Source: Parasporobacterium sp. (GTDB lineage Bacteria > Bacillota > Clostridia > Lachnospirales > Lachnospiraceae). From it: a stretch of 41,485 nucleotides of DNA. This document shows positions 8,460-16,961 of the stretch, piece by piece (the stretch's first letter is position 1; each line of letters starts with the position of its first letter). The stretch spans positions 1-41,485 of the forward strand of contig JAFUBX010000034.1 of the NCBI GenBank assembly GCA_017459985.1. The letters run 5' to 3'. The notes under the pieces were generated by a model. The model did not search any database. It was given only the letters and a program-made list of their open reading frames with translations, and had not been told where the DNA came from. Both the position numbers and the translations under genes were made by a program.

Positions 8460-8527
8460 ATAATATGTAGAAGGCTGCACCTGTCACTTGATTGAATTAT
8501 GAGAGTAATCTGAGCGGAGGGATCTGA

Positions 8528-8758
8528 ATGAGGCTGTTTATCGCAATCGGACTGAGCGAAGAGATGAAAGAGGCGCTGATCAATGTGCAGAATCAGATGT
8601 ATGATTCCGGCGTCAGGGGTAATTATTCCCCGGAAGAAAACCTTCATCTGACAATTGCGTTTATCGGGGACTATCCGGATCCTGAAATGGTGCTGGACGC
8701 AATGGAAACAGTATCATTCACTCCGTTTGAGTTATCGCTGAACGCTGGAAGCAAGTGA
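8528..8758 (+). pseudogene. thpR: Truncated RNA 2',3'-cyclic phosphodiesterase (ThpR/LigT) fragment
   Basis: The 76-aa ORF begins like ThpR ('MRLFIAIGLSEEMKEAL...') and contains the first HxT motif, HLTI, in 'ENLHLTIAFIGDY'. Family members are about 180 aa and need a second HxT motif in the C-terminal half, which is absent because the frame stops 17 codons later, followed by unrelated sequence. The catalytic centre is therefore incomplete and the gene is probably non-functional. A sound ribosome site (GAGCGGAGGGATCTGA) remains. No remnant of the missing half is seen before the acetyltransferase at 8820. Confidence 0.75.
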
Positions 8759-8819
8759 AAATATTTGAAATGACGGGACCTGATAATGAAAGAAAACCCG
8801 GAATTCAGGAGAGAAAGAG

Positions 8820-9401
8820 ATGGAATTAAAGGAACTGCTGGAACATTTTAATCACGGGGACACGTTGGGTGAGGATTTCGAAGTGATTGAACTGATGCGG
8901 TATTACAGCCGGCAGGCGCAGAAGATCACCATGGAGATCAATACCAGATATCACGAGCCGGAAGAACTGGCGGAGCTGTTTTCAGAGCTGATCGGAAAAC
9001 CTGTTGGAGAGCACTTCGGATTGTTCCCGCCTTTTTATACGGACTTCGGTAAAAATATTACCATAGGAGACAATGTGTTTATCAATGCGGACTGTAAGTT
9101 CCAGGATCAGGGCGGCATCTTCGTCGATGACGGGGCGCTGATCGGGCACGGAGTCGTGCTTGCCACTCTCAACCATGATATGGATCCGGAAAAGCGGCAG
9201 CAGCTCCATCCTGCCCCGATACATATCGGTAAACGCGTCTGGATCGGAGCAAATGCTGTAATTACCGCAGGTGTTTCCATCGGCGATAACTCCGTGGTTG
9301 CTGCAGGAGCGGTCGTCACAAAGGATGTCCCTGCAAATACCGTGGTCGGCGGTGTTCCGGCGAAGATCATAAAAACAATTGGAAATGCCACGACAGAATG
9401 A
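8820..9401 (+). CDS. Hexapeptide-repeat O-acetyltransferase (maltose/galactoside type)
   Basis: A 193-aa left-handed beta-helix acyltransferase. Hexapeptide repeats run through residues about 75-185 ('[20 protein letters not shown]', '[19 protein letters not shown]', '[19 protein letters not shown]', '[10 protein letters not shown]'). The catalytic His is in 'ATLNHDMDP', as in maltose and galactoside O-acetyltransferases, which move the acetyl group from acetyl-CoA to sugar hydroxyls. The N-terminal maltose acetyltransferase cap is present but variant. The ribosome site is CAGGAGAGAAAGAG. The 3' end overlaps the start of the next gene, so they are probably cotranscribed. The acceptor is unknown. 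Confidence 0.85.
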   Translation: MELKELLEHFNHGDTLGEDFEVIELMRYYSRQAQKITMEINTRYHEPEELAELFSELIGKPVGEHFGLFPPFYTDFGKNITIGDNVFINADCKFQDQGGIFVDDGALIGHGVVLATLNHDMDPEKRQQLHPAPIHIGKRVWIGANAVITAGVSIGDNSVVAAGAVVTKDVPANTVVGGVPAKIIKTIGNATTE

Positions 9402-10194
9402 GCAGGATCTTGCAAATCGCATGTATGAGGTGATCTGCCGGCATGACGGAATCAAAGCCAGGGAGATCGCGAAAGAGACCGGTGCAGAAAAGACAGAGCT
9501 GAACCGGCTGCTGTACTGCGCGCCGTTTATCCGGGAACTTTGCTACCGGGATGATGACTACCGGTGGCATGGCCTGATCCGGCAGATGCGTCCGCACCAT
9601 GGGCTTGCTGATTTCTGCGGATATTATGATACGGTCGCCGGATTTTTGCGGCTGTCGGAAGAAGAATGGATGGAACAGCTTCAGGATGGCTGCCGGAGGA
9701 TCGGCAGGAATCTGAATGATACCAGGGGGCTGCTGCATTCCTTCCGGGATGCCAGGGAAACCATGATCCAGCTGTTTGATGACCTGAAAGCGCTGGATTA
9801 TTCAGACTGGGAGATCTGTTTTGAGCTGCGGATCAGAAGAGCAAGATATATCCGCATTTATGCGGATGTTCTGGTGATCACAGAAGACAAGGTGTTTTCG
9901 CTGGAATTTAAGATGAAGGATACGATCGATCCGGAGGAAATGCAGCAGGCGGTGAAGTATTCGGGATATCTGGACGTGATCTTTGGCTCGGGGTATGCGG
10001 TGATTCCGGCGCTGGTACTGACCAGAGCCAGCGATCTGTACGGCTGGGTGCCCCTCGGAGCAGATGTGCAGGAAGCCGGCGGAGGCATTCCGCGCACAGA
10101 CCCTGTGCAGGGCGGTGATCTGGAAATCCAGGTCTGTTCCGGGGATATGCTGTTCAATGTGTTCGATGAATTCTTCGGATTTCTGGACAGATAG
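9385..10194 (+). CDS. Winged-helix plus PD-(D/E)XK nuclease-like protein
   Basis: A roughly 269-aa protein of unrecognised family. Residues about 5-60 look like a winged-helix module ('[25 protein letters not shown]' then '[15 protein letters not shown]'). Residues about 150-190 carry a PD-(D/E)XK-like core: '[22 protein letters not shown]', with Asp in ADV and Glu-x-Lys in EFK, followed by a helix '[13 protein letters not shown]'. This combination suggests DNA binding and cleavage, or an inactive relative. The C-terminal 80 residues are not recognisable. The start is uncertain: ATG 9385 overlaps the acetyltransferase by 17 bp, TTG 9379 and ATG 9421 are alternatives. A 221-bp repeat element begins 62 bp after its stop. 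Confidence 0.5.
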   Translation: MPRQNEQDLANRMYEVICRHDGIKAREIAKETGAEKTELNRLLYCAPFIRELCYRDDDYRWHGLIRQMRPHHGLADFCGYYDTVAGFLRLSEEEWMEQLQDGCRRIGRNLNDTRGLLHSFRDARETMIQLFDDLKALDYSDWEICFELRIRRARYIRIYADVLVITEDKVFSLEFKMKDTIDPEEMQQAVKYSGYLDVIFGSGYAVIPALVLTRASDLYGWVPLGADVQEAGGGIPRTDPVQGGDLEIQVCSGDMLFNVFDEFFGFLDR

Positions 10195-10255
10195 CGGAGC
10201 AGTGGCGGAGCTGGGAGCAACGATGGGCCTTGAAACCCCTGCAGCGTCGGGTAAG

Positions 10256-10476
10256 TACCGCAATGCTCGATGTTTTCGACAACGGCTGCCGAAAAATTGC
10301 AGCAATGCGTGAGATTTTCGGCAGACACTCCTCTAAGACACGGGATTTGCCGAAAACATGCTGCATTGCGTGAGTTTTTTGGCAGAAAAGGTTCTCAGAA
10401 AGCTGCAGTGACGAAAAATTGCAGCAATGCGTGAGATTTTTGACAGCGCCTGCCGAAAAAATGCAGCATTGCGGTA
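10256..10476 (+). repeat. 221-bp palindromic mosaic element, copy A
   Basis: The element is bounded by inverted TACCGCAATGC and GCATTGCGGTA. Inside are three full units of about 38 bp of the form TGCCGAAAAATTGCAGCAAT followed by GCGTGAGATTTTCGGCAG, each an imperfect hairpin, flanked by half-units at both ends. It contains no gene. Copy C at 39991 has the same length, 221 bp, and copy B at 35565 is in the opposite orientation. It fills the gap before the alpha/beta hydrolase gene. Confidence 0.85.
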
Positions 10477-10512
10477 AAACGCCCGGAAAGTCCGGCGGAG
10501 CAGGGGACAAAG

Positions 10513-11193
10513 ATGGATATTAAACATTATTTCATTCAGAAAGGGCAAGGAACTCCGCTGATCCTTCTCCACGGAAACGGAGAGGACAGCAGTTATTTTA
10601 AATGGCAGATCGGGGAGTTCTCGGAACATTATCAGGTCTATGCGGTGGACACCCGCGGCCATGGAAAAACGCCAAGAGGAACGATGCCGTTCACGATCCG
10701 GCAGTTTGCGGAAGATCTGCGGGGGTTTATGGATGATCATCAGATCGAATCAGCCCATATCCTTGGTTTTTCAGATGGCGCAAATATTGCCATGATCTTT
10801 GCGGCTCGATATCCGGACCGAGTGAAAAAGCTGATTCTGGATGGAGGAAATCTGAATGCAGGCGGAGTGAAGCGGACAACTCAGATCCCGATTGAGATCG
10901 GCTACCGGATCGCCGGGCGATTTGCCGGAAAGAGCGATTCCGCCAGGATGAACGCGGAAATGCTGGGACTCATGGTCAATGATCCGAATATCCCGCAGGA
11001 AGAGCTTTCCCTGATTAAAGCGCGGACCCTGGTCATTGCCGGGACCAGGGACATGATCCGGGAAGATCATACAAGGCTGATCGGAGCCGGGATTCCGGAC
11101 GCCGAGCTCAGGCTGATTGCCGGCAATCATTTTATTGCGAACAGAAATCCAGCAGCATTTAACCAGGCGGTACTGGAGTTTTTACGAAAGTGA
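10513..11193 (+). CDS. Alpha/beta hydrolase
   Basis: A 226-aa alpha/beta-hydrolase-fold enzyme, short but complete. The oxyanion loop is LILLHGNGED (about 16-25), the nucleophile Ser87 is in GFSDG, the acid is probably Asp180 in AGTRDM and the base His206 in GNHFI. No signal peptide, so it is cytosolic. The lid region between strands 6 and 7 is small, as in esterases and dehalogenase-like members. The substrate is unknown. The ribosome site (CGGAGCAGGGGACAAAG) lies just after the repeat element, so the element forms part of its upstream region and might influence expression. Confidence 0.88.
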   Translation: MDIKHYFIQKGQGTPLILLHGNGEDSSYFKWQIGEFSEHYQVYAVDTRGHGKTPRGTMPFTIRQFAEDLRGFMDDHQIESAHILGFSDGANIAMIFAARYPDRVKKLILDGGNLNAGGVKRTTQIPIEIGYRIAGRFAGKSDSARMNAEMLGLMVNDPNIPQEELSLIKARTLVIAGTRDMIREDHTRLIGAGIPDAELRLIAGNHFIANRNPAAFNQAVLEFLRK

Positions 11194-11236
11194 TTCCGAT
11201 CTGCTTTGAAGAGCATTTTCTATATTTATATAGCAG

Positions 11237-11267
11237 AGCCCCGGAGAAATCCGCGGGCTTTTATTTT
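11237..11267 (+). terminator. Rho-independent terminator after the hydrolase
   Basis: A GC-rich hairpin (AGCCC and CGGA arms pairing with TCCG and GGGCT, GAAA tetraloop, one bulged C) is followed by TTTATTTTAT. It lies 44 bp past the hydrolase stop. Confidence 0.8.
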
Positions 11268-11438
11268 ATCATTTTTTGAAAATTAATTTCGCAAAATGAA
11301 AATGAAACGTAAAATGCGGAAATCGGCGATGTTCATTGAAATTGTGGGCGGATCATTAAATAATTATAATATATGTAGGTTGGCGAAAGAAATCAGCGAC
11401 TTACGGGCGGCTGCACAGAACGGGCCGATTTCAGCAGA

Positions 11439-12110
11439 TCATTCCTGGGCCAGATCCATATAATCCTGGCGGTATTTGATTGAAATCATGCAGAGAATCA
11501 TCTCAATAAAGAAGGAGTCGACCACGAGCTCATGCCCTTCAAAAACAATGGTCTGATCAGCCTTTGAGAGAAAGCTTTTCTTTGTTACAGAGGTAATGCA
11601 ACAGATTTTGCAGTGATTTTTATTCAGGATATCCAGGAGCTCCAGGGTGGGAGCGTAGCCATCAAGGCATTTGGGGAACAAGACAAACGTGTAGGTATCG
11701 GGAGTGACAAATTTTGCCTGTTCAAGCTTATCCGCGTCATTCAGATAGATCTCGCAGCTTTTACCGGACATAATAAGATCTGACTGAAGGTTTAATTCAC
11801 AGTAAAGAATGCCGTAGGAGAAGATGACAACCTGTTTTGAAGCTGCAAGCTCGGCAGCAATTTCGCTGATGATGGGGTTTTCTGTTAATTTATCAGCCTG
11901 GTTAAGGAGCTGGCTGAGATTGTCTATATAATCCTTGATTCCCTGGTTGGGGTCAAGAACCGGCGGTATTACAGCGGGGGTGATTCTATTGTGGAAGTAG
12001 TAGCGTTCAACGCAGTTGCGGACATCTTCCTGAAAAGCGGTATTGCCTGACAGGGATGCGGCATTAAACATTGCGAAGTGTACAATGTCGCATCTGATGC
12101 AGGAATACAC
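11439..12110 (-). pseudogene. N-terminally truncated MurR/RpiR-type SIS-domain regulator
   Basis: The 223-aa frame holds a SIS domain (about 75-215): 'ISEIAAELAASKQVVIFSYG', 'LNKNHCKICCITS', 'SKADQTIVF'. RpiR-family regulators are about 280 aa with an N-terminal helix-turn-helix domain. Here the frame opens at a GTG without ribosome site, just after an in-frame stop, and begins in what looks like the recognition helix ('HFAMFNAASLSGNTAFQEDV'). About 60 N-terminal residues are thus missing, including most of the DNA-binding domain. It could be a decayed gene or a stand-alone SIS protein. Such regulators normally sense phosphosugars. It follows the MFS gene on the same strand. Confidence 0.6.
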
Positions 12111-12153
12111 AAATGATCAGATGCTGGAAACATCCTATTACAAGTACAAGGAT

Positions 12154-12184
12154 ACCCGCCAGCCGGTTTATCCAGCTGGCGGGT
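12154..12184 (-). terminator. Strong hairpin after the MFS gene
   Basis: Perfect 10-bp arms ACCCGCCAGC and GCTGGCGGGT with an 11-nt loop lie 12 bp after the MFS stop codon. The T run is poor, so termination may be partial. Confidence 0.6.
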
Positions 12185-12195
12185 AATTTAAGAAA

Positions 12196-13506
12196 TTATT
12201 TCCTGCCGTACTCCTGAGCGAGTCTTTCAATGTCTTCATCCGTTCTTCCGATTAATTCTTCTTTCATCGTAAGGATGATAATGAAAGAAACAATACATAA
12301 TCCGGCGAGAATGAAACACGGAACCATGTATCCGCCGAGGGCATCGTTGAGCAGAGCAATGATCCACACGCCGAATGCGGTAAGGAAGATATAGATCGGT
12401 GAAATCACAGCAGTAACACTCTTATAATCATATCTCCCGAAGATTGATGTTGTCAGAGACATGAGGATATTATTCGTTGTTCCAAGGCAGAATGCAACGC
12501 CAACCATTGCCGGATAAATGAGCCATTTGACAGGAATTCCCATGCAGACCATTCCGAAGAAACACATTGCCGCGACTACAAGTCCGGCCTTCTTGGCGCC
12601 CTTTTTCTGATCAAAGATTCCGAGAAGGATACTGAAAGGAATTGCCATGATTCCTGTGATGGTAAGAATCACAATACCCTGTGTTTCGGTAAAGCCTCTG
12701 TCGATACATGCGGGAATGAACTGGTAAATGATTCCGGTGCAGGCCATTGTAAACCCGCAGGAAAGAGCGATCTGCCACATCTGTTTGCATTTTAGAGAAT
12801 TCTTAACTGTGAAGCGGCTGGTTTTATCGTAAAGCTCCTCCATCCCCATGAGCTTCTCCGCCTCTTCCCGTGTCATCGTTCTGTCATTATCCGGAAATGC
12901 GCCGCACTGCTCCGGATATTCTTTGACGAAAAATACAATGAGTACCAACGGTATGAAAGCGAGGAACGCGAAGATGTAGAATCCCCCATGCCATCCCATC
13001 AGGTTCCAGCCCAGCATAAGAATCCATACGATTGAGAAGGATGCGGCATTCATACCGGTTGTAGCGATACCGATCGCTGAACCTTTTTTCTTCGGGAACC
13101 AGTTGTTGATGAGGGGGTTCGCTCCGTAATAACAAATAATGTTGACTGCGATATTCACAATAGTGAATAGTATAGCAAACTGCCAGAATTGTGTGCAGTA
13201 TCCCCAAAGCACTACGCCAACTACAGTGATGACCAGCGCGATGATCATAATTTTCCTTGCGGAATCTTTCAGCTTTTTCAGAAGAAAGCTGAACAGAATG
13301 GAAACGACCGCTGCGATGAACATGCCGTAGCTTGCCAGAAGAAATACGGATGCCTGTGACCAGCTGAAGTTCTCTTCAAATCTGAGCGCAAGAATGTTTA
13401 GTGAATCGCCGGTTGCAGCTGCAAGCATATAATTTGTGAAAATACATGCGATGATGAGGATCCATCCCCGCGAACCATATCCGACTGATTTTTTTCTGTT
13501 ATCCAT
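12196..13506 (-). CDS. Major facilitator superfamily transporter
   Basis: A 436-aa integral membrane protein with twelve predicted segments, beginning 'GWILIIACIFTNYMLAAATG' and with a central cytoplasmic loop around residues 200-245. 'NNWFPKKKGSAIGIATTGMN' after segment 4 is the typical MFS loop of oxalate/formate- and BaiG-like members, where incoming solute is often an organic acid. It has a GGGAGG ribosome site and lies 26 bp downstream of the PhzA/B-like gene on the same strand, so they form an operon. The divergent LysR gene at 14556 probably controls this operon. The solute is not known. Confidence 0.85.
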   Translation of the reverse strand: MDNRKKSVGYGSRGWILIIACIFTNYMLAAATGDSLNILALRFEENFSWSQASVFLLASYGMFIAAVVSILFSFLLKKLKDSARKIMIIALVITVVGVVLWGYCTQFWQFAILFTIVNIAVNIICYYGANPLINNWFPKKKGSAIGIATTGMNAASFSIVWILMLGWNLMGWHGGFYIFAFLAFIPLVLIVFFVKEYPEQCGAFPDNDRTMTREEAEKLMGMEELYDKTSRFTVKNSLKCKQMWQIALSCGFTMACTGIIYQFIPACIDRGFTETQGIVILTITGIMAIPFSILLGIFDQKKGAKKAGLVVAAMCFFGMVCMGIPVKWLIYPAMVGVAFCLGTTNNILMSLTTSIFGRYDYKSVTAVISPIYIFLTAFGVWIIALLNDALGGYMVPCFILAGLCIVSFIIILTMKEELIGRTDEDIERLAQEYGRK

Positions 13507-13532
13507 AATGTGCCTCCCTGTGTTTTATATGA

Positions 13533-14480
13533 TTAGAATAATTGCGGAAATGTCGGAATACTTACTCCGATGGAGTTGAACTTGGATGTTGTGCAGAAGT
13601 ATTCGTCCAGTCTTGTACCAAGCCCCTGATCATTGATTTCAATATAGGAGATTTCTCTGTTGGAATAATGCCCTCCGGTTTTGCAGCCACCCCATGTTAT
13701 GTCAAAATATGCATTGAATTCCGCAACATAGATATGCGGATCGCTGGTGTTGTAGAACGCGCAGTCATAGATTCCGCCATCCCCCATATTTTTACCAAGC
13801 CATTCATTGATGGCATCATATTCTGTGCCCCGATATACCCGCGGCATGTCCGCCGGAGCATCACAGAGTTCATGAATAAAGTCATCCGCGAGAACACAGT
13901 TGACCTCCGGATCCCAGTAACTCGGATTGATGAAGAAGTTCAGTGTTGCGTCAACCTGTTTTTGAAGGCTTTCAGGAGTGTGCTCGATGACAGGGGCTGC
14001 AGGACGCGGAGTAATGGTTGACGGGTCCGGAGCATCATACTCAAAATGAGGAAGCTCGATTCCGATGGCCTTGTAATATGCTGCGGCATCCGCATGTTCT
14101 TTGATATAAGCGATCTTTCCGTCTTTCACACGAACGAGAGCAGGCATTCTGGACTGGAAAACACCTTCTTTTCCTGCCCATTTCACGTCCGCTGTAAAAT
14201 TCCGGAATACCCAGTAGACATCTTCGTGATCTGTAGCAAGTGCCCGCACCGGCTCTTCGTATCTGGGATTGCTGACGGTCCGTTCCATCCATCTGAAATA
14301 ATACATCGTCTCCTGATGACTCATGTTCTGCCACATTCCGGGAGGCGCGAAGGGAAGATCCAGATGAAAATCTTCTGTGAAGAGGTCGGAATATTTCTCT
14401 TCCCAGTAGGGTGTTGTAGCGAATTTTCTGATCATTTCAAAATCCGCTTCTTTGATAATCTGCACTTTTGACTGAAGCAT
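13533..14480 (-). CDS. Tandem NTF2-like (PhzA/PhzB-type) protein
   Basis: A 315-aa protein made of two NTF2-like domains. Domain 1 (about 15-145) contains 'FTEDFHLDLPFAPPGM', the PhzA/B-like opening, and 'VYWVFRNFTADVKWAGKEGVF'. Domain 2 (about 165-300) has the corresponding 'LADDFIHELCDAPADMP' and 'HIYVAEFNAYFDITWGG'. PhzA/B catalyses ring formation in phenazine synthesis, but such homologues in Clostridia are uncharacterised and no phenazine genes are seen here. The start is the Met at 14480, preceded by AAAGGAGACCTGAA; an upstream Met at 14540 would lie in the divergent promoter. Together with the transporter it suggests import and conversion of a small aromatic or carboxylic compound. Confidence 0.75.
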   Translation of the reverse strand: MLQSKVQIIKEADFEMIRKFATTPYWEEKYSDLFTEDFHLDLPFAPPGMWQNMSHQETMYYFRWMERTVSNPRYEEPVRALATDHEDVYWVFRNFTADVKWAGKEGVFQSRMPALVRVKDGKIAYIKEHADAAAYYKAIGIELPHFEYDAPDPSTITPRPAAPVIEHTPESLQKQVDATLNFFINPSYWDPEVNCVLADDFIHELCDAPADMPRVYRGTEYDAINEWLGKNMGDGGIYDCAFYNTSDPHIYVAEFNAYFDITWGGCKTGGHYSNREISYIEINDQGLGTRLDEYFCTTSKFNSIGVSIPTFPQLF

Positions 14481-14507
14481 TTCAGGTCTCCTTTCCGTTT
14501 TCCATAA

Positions 14508-14537
14508 TTGACAACTTTTATTGTTACTGTTTATACT
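14508..14537 (+). promoter_or_regulatory. Promoter of the LysR gene in the divergent region
   Basis: TTGACA at 14508-14513 and TATACT at 14532-14537 are 18 bp apart. The 75-bp gap between the divergent starts (14480 and 14556) must also hold the promoter of the PhzA/B-MFS operon and the LysR binding site. Confidence 0.6.
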
Positions 14538-14555
14538 CAAACAAAAAGGATCATC

Positions 14556-15470
14556 ATGAATATAAACAGCTTAAAATATTTTATTACCCTGGCGGAGCAG
14601 CTCCATTTCGGGCGGGCTGCCGATATGCTGTATATTTCCCAGTCAACGCTCAGCTATCACATTAATGAACTGGAGAACGAACTGGGCATAAAGCTTTTTA
14701 CCAGAAACAACCGAAAAGTTCTTCTAAGCAGTACGGGTGCTGCCATTCTTCCTCTTGCCAAGAAAATCGTGGAGGAATCCTCAGATCTTCAGAAGCTTGC
14801 CGCCGAGGCGAACCGCAAAACGCCTGACGTGGCAAAGCTGAACCTTTGCTTTGATGCCTGCTTTGAACGGTTTGATCTTTTAGGGATTCCTGCCGCGATT
14901 TCAAAGCTGAGGAAGGAAAATCCGGGCATCGATATTTCGATTTCACTTACCGGCTTTGATGATCTGATTTCCGGCACAGCATCCATGAAATACGATATCG
15001 GCATCGGCATTCTGAAGCCAAAAGAGAAAACCAGTCAGCTGCTGAATGTTCTGCCTTTGTTTGACGATCAGTTTGCCATTGTGTATTACCCGTCGGAGCC
15101 GGATCATGCATCACCGGATGAAGTCCTTTCCGGCGCGAAAGTGTATCTCATTGATGAGGATGAGCGATGGACCGAAACCATTACAAATGCTCTTGTTTCC
15201 AATGACATTTCCCGGGAACCGATTCTCCTGAAAAACTTCAGCGACATACTTACGCATGTGGTGCTCGGAGAAGGAGTTACTATTATGCCGAAAACACAGG
15301 CGGAGATCGAAGCACTTACCCGTCCGGGAATGCATGTTCTGGCCCTTGATTATCCTGATTTCAATATGAGGATCTGCGCATTCTGGGCAAAGGATAATTA
15401 CAATTACGCAATTACACAGCTGTTAAGTGAAATCGAGATCAATCCGGCCATCTCCGATATCCTTTGGTAA
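14556..15470 (+). CDS. LysR-family transcriptional regulator
   Basis: A 304-aa LysR-type regulator. The N-terminal winged helix (residues 1-65) reads 'LKYFITLAEQLHFGRAADML', 'SQSTLSYHINELENELGIKL'. The C-terminal periplasmic-binding-like effector domain (about 90-295) contains 'DIGIGILKPKEKTSQLLNVL' and 'LGEGVTIMPKT'. The start is the ATG at 14556 with AAAGGA six bases upstream; a longer frame from 14508 would begin inside the -35 box. It is divergent from the PhzA/B-like and MFS genes, the usual arrangement for a LysR regulator of its neighbours. The coinducer is probably the transported solute or a product of it. Confidence 0.9.
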   Translation: MNINSLKYFITLAEQLHFGRAADMLYISQSTLSYHINELENELGIKLFTRNNRKVLLSSTGAAILPLAKKIVEESSDLQKLAAEANRKTPDVAKLNLCFDACFERFDLLGIPAAISKLRKENPGIDISISLTGFDDLISGTASMKYDIGIGILKPKEKTSQLLNVLPLFDDQFAIVYYPSEPDHASPDEVLSGAKVYLIDEDERWTETITNALVSNDISREPILLKNFSDILTHVVLGEGVTIMPKTQAEIEALTRPGMHVLALDYPDFNMRICAFWAKDNYNYAITQLLSEIEINPAISDILW

Positions 15471-15580
15471 CAGGCCGCTTTCTCATGGCATGATTATAAT
15501 TCCGCCGGGTTAACCCATTCAAATCAAATGCATGATCAAATTAATCGAGAAGTTCGATCAACAGAAACTGTGAGGTTAAA

Positions 15581-16414
15581 ATGATTTATATAGGCTGTCA
15601 TTTGTCCGTGACAAACGGGTATCTGGCCATGGGAGAGACCATGAGCCGTTTTGGAGGAAATACATTCGCCTGGTTCACAAGAAATCCGCGGGGCGGAAAG
15701 ACAAGGCCCGTGGTGCCGGAAGATGCAGAAGCCCTTCGGAGGCATCTGGAAAAGAATGCCTTCGGTCCGCTTGTCGCTCATGGCAGCTATACAATGAACC
15801 TGTGTTCTGCCAAGGAAGAGACCCGGGCAAACGCCATGGATATGCTGCGTCAGGATCTGCAGAGAATGGAGCTTCTCCCGGGAAATCTCTATAACTTCCA
15901 TCCCGGTTCCCATACAGGACTTGGTTCAGAGGCGGGGATCGAATGGATCGCGAAGGCGCTGAATGAACTGCTGACGCCAAAACTGCATACGACAGTGCTT
16001 CTGGAGACGATGGCGGGCAAAGGATCGGAAATCGGAGGAACCTTTGAAGAACTCCGGGAAATTATCGATCGTGTGATCTGCAGGGATCATCTGGGGATCT
16101 GCTTTGATACCTGTCACACCTGGGATGCGGGATATGATCTGGTGAAGGATTTCGACGGAGTCCTGCAGCATTTTGACGATGTGATCGGCCTGCATCGTCT
16201 GAAGGCAGTTCATTTCAATGACAGCAAAAATGACTGCGGCTCTCATAAGGACAGGCATGAGAAGCTGGGCCGGGGATTTCTCGGCATGGAAGCCATGAAA
16301 CGGATTGCCCTGCATCCCGCTCTGCAGGGGCTTCCGTTCATCCTGGAGACGCCCAATGAGGAGGAAGGCTATATCAAAGAAATTGAAACGGTACAAAACT
16401 GGATGAACCACTGA
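15581..16414 (+). CDS. nfo: Deoxyribonuclease IV (AP endonuclease)
   Basis: The 277-aa protein is an endonuclease IV, a TIM-barrel enzyme that uses three zinc ions to cut DNA 5' to abasic sites in base excision repair. Family motifs appear in order: IGCHLSV, NFHPGSH, LLETMAG, 'CFDTCHTWDAGYD', 'VHFNDSKNDCGSHKDRHEKL' and FILETPN. These supply the metal-binding His, Asp and Glu residues. The length is standard. It lies 20 bp upstream of ogt, giving a two-gene DNA damage-repair unit for abasic sites and alkylated bases. The ribosome site GTGAGGTTAAA is moderate. Confidence 0.95.
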   Translation: MIYIGCHLSVTNGYLAMGETMSRFGGNTFAWFTRNPRGGKTRPVVPEDAEALRRHLEKNAFGPLVAHGSYTMNLCSAKEETRANAMDMLRQDLQRMELLPGNLYNFHPGSHTGLGSEAGIEWIAKALNELLTPKLHTTVLLETMAGKGSEIGGTFEELREIIDRVICRDHLGICFDTCHTWDAGYDLVKDFDGVLQHFDDVIGLHRLKAVHFNDSKNDCGSHKDRHEKLGRGFLGMEAMKRIALHPALQGLPFILETPNEEEGYIKEIETVQNWMNH

Positions 16415-16434
16415 CGAAAGGAAGACTGCCGGTC

Positions 16435-16944
16435 ATGAATTATATCCAATATTATCAGTCCCCGCTGGGCGGGATCACAATGGCTTCGCACGGAGTTGCT
16501 CTGACAGGACTCTGGTTTGATGGACAAAAATATTATATGGAGGGGATGAAAGCTCCCTGGGAGGAAAAGACATTGCCGGTATTTGATGAAGCCGTCCGCT
16601 GGCTGGATCTGTATTTCAGCGGGAAAAATCCGGGATTTCTTCCGCCGCTGGCCCTTCAGACCACAAAGTTCCGGAAGACTGTCTGGGAGATCCTGCTGAC
16701 GATTCCCTTCGGGCAGACCCGGACCTATGGTCAGATCGCGCAGCAGACAGCCGGGCGGCTGGGCCTTGCCCGCATGTCGGCGCAGGCAGTCGGAGGAGCC
16801 ATCGGTCATAATGCCATCTCCCTGATGATTCCCTGCCACCGGGTCATTGGGGCAAACGGAGCCCTTACCGGTTATGCCGGGGGCCTTGATAAAAAACAGA
16901 AGCTTCTGGAGCTGGAAGGAGCGGATCCGGCAGGCCGCCTATAA
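16435..16944 (+). CDS. ogt: Methylated-DNA-protein-cysteine methyltransferase
   Basis: A 169-aa Ogt-type O6-alkylguanine-DNA alkyltransferase. The acceptor cysteine is Cys134 in IPCHRV, preceded by the helix-turn-helix 'TYGQIAQQTAGRLGLARMSAQAVGGA' that flips out the damaged guanine. The N-terminal domain is the short form ('MNYIQYYQSPLGGITMASHG'). The enzyme transfers the alkyl group to its own cysteine and is then spent. Ribosome site GAAAGGAAG. Cotranscribed with nfo. Confidence 0.95.
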   Translation: MNYIQYYQSPLGGITMASHGVALTGLWFDGQKYYMEGMKAPWEEKTLPVFDEAVRWLDLYFSGKNPGFLPPLALQTTKFRKTVWEILLTIPFGQTRTYGQIAQQTAGRLGLARMSAQAVGGAIGHNAISLMIPCHRVIGANGALTGYAGGLDKKQKLLELEGADPAGRL

Positions 16945-16961
16945 TTTACATATGAATCCTG

